Under the pieces are notes generated by a model. That model was not told the origin of the DNA, made no database searches, and saw nothing but the letters and a program-made list of their open reading frames with translations. Position numbers and translations under genes: made by a program. From Pelodera strongyloides (lineage: Eukaryota; Nematoda; Chromadorea; Rhabditida; Rhabditidae), in NCBI GenBank assembly GCA_036852015.1, contig JAANDG010000271.1:62001-126000 (forward strand): a DNA stretch of 64,000 nucleotides, read 5' to 3'. Of the stretch, positions 18,140 through 27,778 are shown piece after piece. Each line of letters starts with the position of its first letter. Position 1 is the stretch's first letter.

Positions 18140-19065
18140 ATTATGATTTATAGTTTGATTGCATGAACGAAAAATTGGGGTATTGGACGAGTGGGGGTCG
18201 AACCCACGACCTCTGGATTACCGGTCCAGTATGCTAACCACTACACTACCGCCACCCACACCCAAATTTCGTTCTTGCTAGCGACTTATACGGCTCGCCT
18301 GCAACACACAGTGGGCGCATAGCACCACAACTGCCTGGGGGTTATAAACCACAATACCAGCTAGGTGTGCATAACCGGAAATAATTGATTAAATGAAGGC
18401 AAGACCTTCAAGGCTGGTCAGGCAAAGTTTAGTTTGATTGATGAACGAAAAATTGGGGATTGGACGAGGGGGGTCGAACCCACGACCTCTGGACCGGTCC
18501 AGTATGCTAACCACTACACTACCGCCACCCACACCCAAATTTCGTTCTTGCTAGCGACTTATACGGCTCGCCTGCAACACACAGTGGGCGCATAGCACCA
18601 CAACTGGGTCGAACCCACGACCCCGGTCCAGTATGCTGGAAATTTGGGTGTGGGTGTGGTAGTGTAGGGGTTAGCATACTGGACCGGTAATCCAGAGGTC
18701 GTGGGTCGACCCCCACTCGTCCATACCCCAATTTTTCGTTCATGCAATCAAACTAAACTTTGGCCTGACCAGCCTTGAGAGGTCTTGCCTTCATTTAATC
18801 AATTCTTTCCGGTTATGCACACCTAGCTGGTATTGTGGTTTATAACCCCCCAGGCAGTTGTGGTGCTATGCGCCCACTGTGTGTTGCAGGCGAGCCGTAT
18901 AAGTCGCTAGCAAGAACGAAATTTGGGTGTGGGTGGCGGTAGTGTAGTGGTTAGCATACTGGACCGGTAATCCAGAGGTCGTGGGTTCGACCCCCACTCG
19001 TCCAATACCCCAATTTTTCGTTCATGCAATCAAACTAAACTTTGGCCTTCATTTAATCAATTATG
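18140..19065. repeat. Inverted array of four tRNA-derived SINEs (family S2)
   Basis: Two minus-strand copies (tRNA-like heads at about 18184-18262 and 18455-18530) face two plus-strand copies (about 18646-18722, truncated, and 18932-19007). Each intact head has an A box (TAGTGTAGTGG) and a perfect B box (GGTTCGACCCC). The anticodon loop CCGGTAA would read Thr (GGT), but the acceptor ends do not pair. Flanking sequence (GAACGAAATTTGGGTGTGGG, CCCAATTTTTCGTTCATGCA, the TATAACCCCCAGGCAGTTGTG block) is repeated with each copy, so the whole forms a large imperfect palindrome. Confidence 0.8.
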
Positions 19066-20257
19066 ATTTATGATGTGTTTATGTTATGCGAATGCGTTGT
19101 GATAGTTGAAAGCTTCGTTGTGTTGTAACCGGTGAAGGAAACATTAGTTGTGTGCTGGCGAGGGTAAGCCTAGGAGGCACGACTAGGCTGGACAGAGACC
19201 ACAACAATTATATTACGTCAAAAGAATATCCACCCACATGCGAACCTTACGGTACAAAGTATGTGCGACAGCCGCCACAACGATCAAGTAAAGTACAGGC
19301 CGGGAGCAGAAGTAGGAAATTTTTCTTCCGCCAAGTATTCCTCCTCCCCAAATGTAATTCTATTTGATGAGGGGAGGTGAGGGCCACAATCAGAACAAAA
19401 TACATGGTCTCCCTAATGTCCTTACGGTAACTGTTTGCAACCATAACCATAACAACACATCAATACCGTACCATTTTTCACCCTAATAATTACACTCTTT
19501 CGTAAATTGTAATGCTTTTGCTGTCCCCCTCCATAACAATTTATTGAGTGAGGGGGAACAGATACATGTAGTGTAGTACTAATTCAAATATTGCAGTCAA
19601 GGTAATTTTTCCCGTATAGCGGGGCCCGGCCATCCCGGTGGGTCAATACCAATGCCCATTTCAGTTTTCGCACCACGCAAAAAAAAACAATAACAAGAAA
19701 AGGAGAATATGAATTATGAATGAAGTTTGGGATCGTGGTCCCTGAACAATGTTGAGGTGGAGACTTCTTCGCAGGATCCTCAATTCTCCGTATAATTTCT
19801 TGATCCTGACGCGTGCCTGAATTTACAAGATTAGACATGGTGTACAATCATAAATGGAATCCTGGGAAAATCATGCGGATAATGGTACAGTTATCCCAAA
19901 AAGATACATATTTCGCTATACAGCAAAGAACAACCTAGAACAGAAATTCGAAGCGGTAGGGCACGTGGTTTATGAAAAATGCTGGGGAAATGCTGTCCCA
20001 TCTATTTTTATGAGACTGTGACCATACTGTGACTGAAAACACAAGAGAGCGCACATATTTTCATAGTAGAATTGAAACTCCCAGCATGTCCATATTCTAG
20101 AACAACGTACCATACCGCTTTAAAATGTTCATGCCAACGGGGAAATCTTGTTGAGTTTTATTGTGCAGAGAGAGGAGGATTTCAAAAACATTACTATTTC
20201 ATAAAACAGAGCGTCACAGTTTTCCATCGACAGTAGTGCCCCTCTCTTTCTGCACAC

Positions 20258-20422
20258 TTAATTCAGCAAGTATACCCATGAGAGCTTCTTAGCACTCATC
20301 CATTCATCGCATCCTTTGAATTCATTGGGGTGAACATCGTGGAACCAGTTATCATCCGACGGCAGAAGAATGAAGTTTCGTCCGGGAAAGTCGCTTTGAA
20401 AATAGAATAATTTAGAATACAT
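20258..20422 (-). CDS. Short open frame, 54 residues, unknown
   Basis: Open from an ATG at 20422 to TAA at 20258. The peptide contains SDFPGRNFILLPSDDNWFHD and NEFKGCDEWMSAKK, with balanced, protein-like composition unlike nearby shadow frames. A possible donor (CATGG|GTATAC) lies near its end, so it may be an exon rather than a whole gene. It sits just outside the left arm of the inverted duplication. I recognise no family. Confidence 0.25.
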   Translation of the reverse strand: MYSKLFYFQSDFPGRNFILLPSDDNWFHDVHPNEFKGCDEWMSAKKLSWVYLLN

Positions 20423-20461
20423 TATTCGTACATATATGAACCTTCTAATATTTGCTGGATC

Positions 20462-21578
20462 GACTTAGCTCATATCATTGGGAAGCATTTCGCAACGGTC
20501 TTGGGTGCAAAAATGTGTCCCCCAACGAAACTGGAAGCAGAATCACGCGGCAACGAAATGAGAAATGATGTGCACACTGAAATATTGTCGTTTTATCACC
20601 GTTTTGTTGCTAGGGCGCGACTTTCTGACATCACCCTCTGAGCCCTAGATTTGTGGTGATTCTATCAATGCCCAAGGAGTGTCCCTCGAGTGCGATAGTT
20701 GTAGTGGTACTTTACAAGACATGAGAAACATATATGATATGGCCTAATGTTCTAAGGCGCCGTTGAGTGGAAGTTTTCGAAGTAGCCATGAGGTTACGAA
20801 TTCTCTGATGTGTTCACTTTTTGCGCATTAGTTGAATTCTTTCCGCGTTTCCGCAGCGTTTTGGTAATGTCTTGTTAGTGCCAATCGCAGCATATTGGCA
20901 ACTTTCTACGGTGTTTTACGCAAAGAAGCGGGACACATTTGTCTCTAAAAGTCTGTTTTGCATGTGTCAAACTGATTTGCGAGAAACACCGTCAAAATAT
21001 TTCCGCAAAGAACCCAACTCTTCTACTAGACAAAAATAAGTTCAGGTCGACTATCACTATAGTATGTTTGATCAGGTAGCTAGCAGTAATTAAATTCATT
21101 TAAAATATTATTGGACAAAACAAGTGCGTAAATTTGAGACGTCGGGAATTTGAAACAGTCTCCTTCTTATGTGCTGTTTCCAATATCGTCTTTCATCATT
21201 CAAATGGTTGTTTCCATGCTCATCCATGTACAGGGTGACTAGTTTGCAAATGGTACTCGGATTCTTGATAGGAGTATTTCAGCAGAAGTTGTCAGCGACC
21301 ATGGAGACCTCGTAAACGCCCCATTTTCTTCGTGTAAACTTTTGTCAAATGAGACAAAAGTCGACAATGATATTTACTTGGGATCTACTGCAATATCTAT
21401 AATAGAACTAGTTACTGCTAATGCAGATGCTACAGGTCCAGCACGCCCGAAGAGTAGTCAAACTTCATATTGCTTCGTACCACTACATAGATTCTCTTGA
21501 ATAACGGACGGATATGGCGAACTCCATTGTGTTCGTTGGCTATGAGGAACTACATAGGATTTGGCATGATATGCTGAA
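20462..21578 (+). pseudogene. Left-arm gene copy of unknown product, broken
   Basis: Plus-strand frames match minus-strand frames of the right arm in protein and in order. They are DLAHIIGKHFATVLGAKM then KLEAESRGNEMRNDVHTEI; YAKKRDTFVSKSLFCMCQTD then LRETPSKYFRKEPNSSTRQK, stopped by TAA; REFETVSF...SNGCFHAHPC; and ELVTANADATGPARPKSSQT then SYCFVPLHRFS and a stop. Splice-like signals (GATCAG|GTAGCT; AAATTTGAG) separate some blocks, suggesting a former multi-exon gene. I recognise no family. Confidence 0.4.
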
Positions 21579-22069
21579 CAGCGCCAAAAACTAGGCACAC
21601 AATTCATGATTGATAAATTATCATACGAGCTCAAACTGTATATAGGAATTGTGTTCACTCTCCCGTCTCCAAAGACACTGGGAATATTTTGGACTTCTCT
21701 AGTGGAAACATTTGAACACAAAGGTCGTTTCGGTGAGAAATGGTGTAGTAAAGTTTTACGAGATATGACTGTTCTTTTTTCGATTAATTGTGTGCAACTA
21801 TGGTGGCCACTCATGTTAAGTCTACAACTTGTCCTCTTGTGTTCCTGGTCCTGAGTTACAGACAAGAACGTACAATGAAGAAAGTTTGATGACATCGAGC
21901 ACTCATATTCTTCAATAATTTGGCATGTCCATTCGGTCACTGGGTGTCCTCGAAACAACTTCCACAAGTCTTGTTTCTCCACAGCCATCGGAACAGAACC
22001 TAATACGACAGTTACTTCCCAGAACAATCTCATGAAGGAAGAGACTGGAAACAAAACTCTGATATCCAT
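21458..22069 (-). CDS. 203-residue open frame, unknown
   Basis: An unusually long open frame outside low-complexity DNA. It starts MDIRVLFPVSSFMRLFWEVT, a hydrophobic N-terminus, and has about ten cysteines. The last ~40 residues run antisense into the left arm of the inverted duplication, so at least that end is probably not real coding. A splice acceptor-like TATTAG before GTTCTGTTCCGATGG suggests the true exon may start later. No family recognised. Confidence 0.3.
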   Translation of the reverse strand: MDIRVLFPVSSFMRLFWEVTVVLGSVPMAVEKQDLWKLFRGHPVTEWTCQIIEEYECSMSSNFLHCTFLSVTQDQEHKRTSCRLNMSGHHSCTQLIEKRTVISRKTLLHHFSPKRPLCSNVSTREVQNIPSVFGDGRVNTIPIYSLSSYDNLSIMNCVPSFWRCSAYHAKSYVVPHSQRTQWSSPYPSVIQENLCSGTKQYEV

Positions 22070-22393
22070 ACTTTGGAATTCAAAAGTGTTCCAATTTGTA
22101 ACTTATGTAGAATTCTCTACGGCGAGAATTCAAAATTTTTTAATTATAATAAACGTGAATAAGTATAAGTGTGCGGAATTCAAGATTTCGTACTTTACCA
22201 TAATGGTGCAGGATGAGCACCGATGATTTTCAACGTTTCAATTTCCAAAGGTTTAGAGTTGTTGAGATTCATTGTAACGTACATTCACCAATAGGTTCAA
22301 TGGTAACTGGCAAACTTGCAATGGTAGCTGCTCGACTTATATGTGTGCACCTTGTCGGCTGGGAAGGGTCCAGCTAAGGCACTACTCGTGCAA

Positions 22394-22588
22394 TCACCGG
22401 TGGGGATCAACAGCCATGCGTGTCCAGTACCCAGTGTAGCGAAATGGGCCACATTCCGAACTGGGCGCCTCACTCCGGCATTTACTTCTGTGACACGCGC
22501 GCGATGATGCGAGACTAGCTACAACCAGGATGCTGCAAGTTGCCAGCAGGAGGTGAGTACGTTTGGTTGTCTTTAAAGGCGATGCCAT
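22394..22588 (-). CDS. Possible first exon of a secreted peptide
   Basis: ATG at 22588. The first ~29 residues look like a signal peptide: basic KTTKR, then hydrophobic HLLLATCSILVVASLASS. This is followed by a Cys-containing stretch (RACHRSKCRSEAPSSECGPF). The frame ends in TGA, which overlaps a possible donor (CACCG|GTGATT), so it may continue by splicing. It lies in the spacer of the inverted duplication. No family recognised. Confidence 0.35.
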   Translation of the reverse strand: MASPLKTTKRTHLLLATCSILVVASLASSRACHRSKCRSEAPSSECGPFRYTGYWTRMAVDPHR

Positions 22589-22825
22589 TTTGTGGCTTGG
22601 CGAAAAAAAGTTTCATGTTCATGCATCCTTCAATAGAATGATAAAACCGTGGCTTGAATTCCGCACACTAAGTAACATATTCACATTTATGTTTATTAAA
22701 ACAATCCGAAACCTCTTTGCAGGGTATTATACATAGGTTAAAATGTAACACTCTCAGATTACCTAATATACGATTGAGAGTTCGGTTTCCAGTCCTCTTC
22801 CTCCAGAGATTGTGCAGAAAAGAGA

Positions 22826-23035
22826 CTACCGTATTATTTCTGTTCCGTAGACTGCGAAAAACAAGAACATATGAAAACTATCTCGAGAACATCCAGTGAC
22901 AGAATAGGCATGCCCAACTACTGTTGAACAGTAGCATTCGATGTCGTCGGTCTTCTTGGTTGAGCGTTCAAGTACGCAAAACGGAACCAGCAATACAACA
23001 AGACTATTAGTGGACTTAATACGAGCGAGTCCCAT
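22826..23035 (-). CDS. Possible small secreted protein, unknown
   Basis: ATG at 23035. The start MGLARIKSTNSLVVLLVPFC could act as a signal peptide, followed by a Cys-bearing segment (DDIECYCSTVVGHAYSVTGC). It lies in the spacer just outside the right arm. Length and composition allow a chance frame. Confidence 0.25.
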   Translation of the reverse strand: MGLARIKSTNSLVVLLVPFCVLERSTKKTDDIECYCSTVVGHAYSVTGCSRDSFHMFLFFAVYGTEIIR

Positions 23036-23261
23036 GGTTACTCACAATTATTCGCAGCAAGAATAATCATGCCTCGGAAAACTTTAGTTTGCCATTAATC
23101 AGCAAAACGGCCCTTGCGATCCAATGGATCGACTTGAGAATCCCAAAATAACTTCTAGACTCACTGTAGATGGCTCAATACACTAATTCCGATATATAGA
23201 TTGAGAACATAAGGTAATTTATCCAACACACAACATACGCCCCAGCTTTCGGTGATGATCG

Positions 23262-24387
23262 ACAAATGATGCCAAATCCTATGTAGTTCCTCATAGCCAA
23301 CGAACACTAATGGAGTCCACCATATCCTTCGGTTATTAAAGAGAATCTATGTAGTGGTGCGAAGCAATATGAAGTTTGACGACTCTTCGGGCGTGCTGGA
23401 CTTGTAGCATCTGCATTAGCAGTAACTAATTCTAATACAAATATTGCAGTAGATCCCAAGTAAATAACACTTGTCGACTTTTGTCTCACTTGACAAGTTT
23501 GCATGAAGAAAATTGGGCGTTTGCGAGGTCTCCAAGGTCGCTGATAACATCTGCTTAAATACTCCTATCAAGAAGCAAAGTACCACTTGCAAACTAGTCA
23601 CCCTGCACATGCATGGATGAGTATGGAAACAACCATTTGACTGATAAAAGCCGATATTGGTAACGTCACTGAAGAAGGCGACTGTTTCAAATTCTCGACG
23701 TCTCAAATTTACCCAATTGTTTTGTCCATTAATGTTTTAAATGAATTTAATTACTGCTATCTACCTGATCAAACATACTATAGTGATTGTCGACCTGAAC
23801 TGATTTTTGTCTGGTAGAAGAGTTGGGTTCTTTGCTGCAAACTTTTGGAGGTGTTTCTCGCAAATCAATTTGACATATGCAAAACAGGCCTTTATAGACA
23901 AGTGTCTCCCGCTTCGTTGCGTAAAACACCCGTAGAAAGTTGCCAACATGCTGCGATTGGTATTAACAAGATATTGCCAAAACGCTGCCGAAACGCGGAA
24001 AGAATTCAACTAATGCGCAAAAAGTGAACACACCAGAGATTCGTACCCTCATGGCTACTTCGAAAACTTCCACTCAACGGAGCCTTAGACCATGAGGCCA
24101 TAGCATATATGTTTCTCTTGTCTTGGAAGGATATCACTACAAGTATCGCACTCGCGGGACACTCTAGTGCGTTGATAGAACCACTACAAATCTAGGGCTC
24201 AGAGGGCGATGTCAGAAAGTCGCGCCCTAGCAACAAAATGGTGATAAATCGACATATTTCAGTGTGCACATCATTTCTCATTTCGTTGCCGCGTGATTCT
24301 GCTTCCAGTTTCGTTGTGAGAAACATTTTTGCACCCAGAACCGGTGCGACATGCTTCCCAAGGATATGAGCTAAGTCTATCAAATTG
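23262..24387 (-). pseudogene. Right-arm gene copy of unknown product, partly open
   Basis: Minus-strand counterpart of the left arm. DLAHILGKHVAPVLGAKM is followed by the same KLEAESRGNEMRNDVHTEI block. GLFCICQIDLRETPPKVCSK then EPNSSTRQK reads on through SVQVDNHYSMFDQ, where the left arm has a stop. REFETVAFFSDVTNIGFYQS and ELVTANADATSPARPKSRQT also stay open. A one-base difference shifts the frame near QLSTGV relative to the left copy. This is the less damaged copy. It could be a fast-evolving nematode gene or an unclassified mobile element; function unknown. Confidence 0.4.
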
Positions 24388-25216
24388 ACATGAGCGAAAA
24401 CGAATAAAAAATGCGTGGATGACGTGAGCGCTTCACGATTTCTTAACAATGTCTTTGAATATTTAAAGTTCCAAAAATAAGATTGGAATGGTAACTCCTG
24501 TTTTCGGTTTTATGAAACTAACTTTGGAAATCATAAAAAAAAATATAGCGCTTCTTTTAGAACTAAAACTACAGCACGCACAGGTTTACGTAACCGGGAC
24601 CTTTGCTGGCTAACTGTCTATCTGGCTCGAAAAAGGCATTGTATATAGAACAAATGAGGTTCATAGGGCGGGCGGTAAGGCGGCGCTCAAGGTTCAAATA
24701 ACACACGCGCAGGAAGCCCGCTTGTATAAGAAGAAGCAGGCGCGAAAGGCCACATTCACCAAATCACCACTATCATATGAGTAAAGTATTACAGGAACAA
24801 CGTTGCAAAGGCAATTTACACCGCGTAAAGTATTTCCCTTGCCCTTCTTTATAAAAATGGAGCTTGGAGGCAGGGGAATTTCACTAGAAATTTTTTTCCT
24901 ATCCTACGAATGTGATACGAAAAAAAACTAAGCTCTAGAAGGAAAACTTCCCGTCATAATTAGTTATGGTGAATCCCACAGCCCAGTAAAAATCAGCTCA
25001 ATAAAATTCGAAAATACATTTCAAAAAACACACTTTAGATGTTACATAGTGAGCACAATTTACTCTACTGTTTATATATTACCAGTAAATTCTCGCAATG
25101 AAGCTTAAAGAGTATGCGTGAGAACTTGAGATCTAAGGCGGTGAAGCTAAAGAGCAAAGGATTCGTTTTGCTACGAAGTGATACGTTTTGCCGGTGCACG
25201 GAGATCCGCAGCGCGC

Positions 25217-25260
25217 GTACAAATGTGATGTGATTCTTCGAAATCACATCACATTTGTAC
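25217..25260. repeat. Perfect 19-bp hairpin
   Basis: GTACAAATGTGATGTGATT, a 6-base loop (CTTCGA), then its exact reverse complement. There is no flanking oligo-T, and the stem is shorter than a typical microRNA precursor. Confidence 0.8.
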
Positions 25261-26828
25261 CCAAAGAAGTTGTACTCAAAACTATCAAAAAATCATTTAA
25301 TAAGTACCCTATTATTAGTCTTAAATACGATACCTCTACTAAAAGTCTCAACAGTTGGGTCGACAACCTTTAATTTTTTTCTGTCCAAAATAGGAAATTA
25401 TTCTTTTCAACAGACCACATAGTTCATAAACTTTACCTATATATTCTATCACTAGGTTTATGTCATGCACTCTTACCCGAAATACTACACACTACATCCC
25501 TTTCCCATTGCTCTCGTCCTCGTCTTGCATTGCTACATACCCTTTCGTAGTACTTCTTACTTATTGATATATTCCTACCTAGTTATTTTGCTTGAGGACA
25601 TATCCAAGGTTAGTTTCTACTTTCTTGCATTTTGTTTATTTATTATCTACTTTCCCTTTTTGTAAGGATATTCAGGTACTATTACACCCGCGGTATCAAG
25701 GTTAGTTTCTTATTCGGTTTTACTATTAATTTTGTACCCTTTTTTACTCTATAACCTTATGTTTCTTCACATACTCTATAACCTTTGTCTCTCTATCCCT
25801 TTCTCAATATCTACTTTACCTTTCTTTCACTCACTGCCTAACTAAGCCTACCGTCATCGCACTGATGAGACCCAACGGTGGCAAAATCCTCGTATGCGAA
25901 GGGGTCGAAACGGGGTTACCGTATTACATATGGTATATTCATGTTAGTTTGTTGAACTTATTCGAAATTTTTTCTACAGTAGATGAATGCGCCAGAAATA
26001 ATCTCAAATGTAGTTCCAAACAGTGGGGATTTTTTTCATGTTTTAGTTAGAGAGAGAGAGAGAGAACCTGCAAGGGTGAATTCTTTACTCTTTGCCGCAT
26101 TTTTTATGGGCCTATCTTTCGTAGGCAAATGGTGGCCTATGCCTATGGAAATTGAAAAGTGCATTGATTCTATTCTATCGTGTGCAATTATGGACTGCAC
26201 ACAAAATATTTTTGTATATTAGAAAATGTAAACGCACATTTTGTCTTCTCGATATGGGATCAGAATCCGGTCCGTTCATGCTTCATTATTGTTTCCGTGG
26301 TGAGATCTGTGCATCTCAAAGCTTCGGCGGCGAGCTTCATGATCCATTGATGATAGTTTCCATGGACTGAAAATAAAAGTAATGTATTTAAGTTTTCCTA
26401 TACACGAAGCGAAACTAATGAGATATAATTCCTATAAATAAACCATAAACGAGACAGCTGCTAGAACAGCAATACAGGCACGCAGAACAGAACTAGGTAA
26501 ACTAAACAAGAATTTTTGTGTGAAAACTATTCTCAAAGCAAATTTCCGCTATTTATACGTTTGGGTCAAAGATGAAGAATATATGCAAATTCAAATGTCC
26601 GAAAGAGAATTCCCTAAAATACGTTGTTAAATTTCAATAGCTAACCAAAAAAGTATGTGGATTTCGCAACGTACATGTACGGTGTACGTGCGAAGCTAAA
26701 CTGAATGTAGCAACAAGAATATGTAAAAAAGTAAAGGAACAGATAATATAACAAAGTCCAACCTGCTGGATATAGAAGTGAGTAAAACAGCTCTGCGCCG
26801 CACCAACATTTTCGAAAAGTGGCACTTC

Positions 26829-26871
26829 ACAAATTTGCATGTCTGCGATTCCCCCAGACATGCAAATTTGT
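26829..26871. repeat. Perfect 17-bp hairpin
   Basis: ACAAATTTGCATGTCTG, a 9-base loop (CGATTCCCC), then the exact reverse complement. Confidence 0.8.
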
Positions 26872-27778
26872 CACTCGCATTCTAATTTGCTAAAATTGTG
26901 GTCTGTTCTCAAGATTGAATTAGGAACTGAAAACTGAGGGAAATGGTGAAAAATACGTTTCAACACAAAAAAATAAGTCTTCAGCTCAGCTCATGGCAGT
27001 AGAATTCTCTCACATAAGATTCGGAGGTTGAAAATAATAAAACACCGACAAAGAGAGACTTCAACATTTGATGACAAAACGTGCCAATTTTCTAAATGTT
27101 TTTTTTTGTCAAAGCGTAACTAATGCTCTTCTAGTTTATTCCAAAAATATGTGCCTCGGTTCTATGATAAAGAGTCATATTTATGTTTGTTATTTCGAGA
27201 GGAATGGGAATAATGAATAGTGTTGAATACTGTACGTGCTGAAGTTCTCCCTTTCCCAGAAATTGACACACAATATTTTATTGAAAGACAGTTTTTAATC
27301 AAAATAAGCAAGAAATTATAAACATTTCATAAGTGATAGTTCCGAAGATAATTTATAAGAAATCAGAAAAAGCCTATATCAAAAGAAAGAGGAGCGAGAT
27401 TAATTGAGCAGTTTTTTTATTCATGCAATACACAAGTTCTGAATAGGAAATAGTGTAGCATAGGGTTAATGACTATCAATGTTTCTAGCACTATTATATT
27501 GTTCGATGTGCAAAGTTTTCTAGAATGCCTTGTTTTCTCTAACATACACATACTTCAACGCTGGAATGCGATGTCTTATTTGTTGTTGCTGAATTTTGGG
27601 GTTTTTGCTTGGCAAGTACGAGTACCACATATATCGATTTTCATGCACCATATCTTTAAAATGGTCAGGAAAGCCGTAACTACAAAACGAAGCGAAGGAA
27701 TTCTTGTTGGACGGTCAGTAGATATAAAATAGGTATTTGTGGTCGTATCCCGCTAACTAACGACTATTTTTGATTCCC

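Larger units (their letters stand above)
20462..24387. repeat. ~3.9-kb inverted duplication (two ~1.1-kb arms, ~1.7-kb spacer)
   Basis: The left arm (about 20462-21578) matches the reverse complement of the right arm (about 23262-24387) along its length with scattered substitutions and small indels. Matched landmarks include GCGCGACTTTCTGACATC, GGTCGACTATCACTATAGTA and CCTATGTAGTTCCTCATAGC. The spacer 21579-23261 is single copy here. I see no terminal repeats or target duplication at the outer edges. Confidence 0.8.
24400..27778. other. AT-rich intergenic DNA, no convincing gene
   Basis: The open frames here are short and dominated by Phe, Leu, Ile and Tyr, as AT-rich random sequence gives. 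Apart from two strong hairpins (25217-25260, 26829-26871) and a GA run near 26049 I see nothing supportable. It is the 3' flank of the convergent AKR gene. Confidence 0.5.

Noticed and set aside
17169..19007. Functional tRNA genes
   Set aside because: Pol III boxes are good but acceptor stems do not pair, T33 is missing in S1 and S2 loops, and each lies in a repeated element with a common body.
25465..25665. Hydrophobic 66-codon frame resembling a membrane protein
   Set aside because: Composition (Phe, Leu, Tyr, Ile) follows from AT/TC-rich sequence; no start context, splice signals or similarity.
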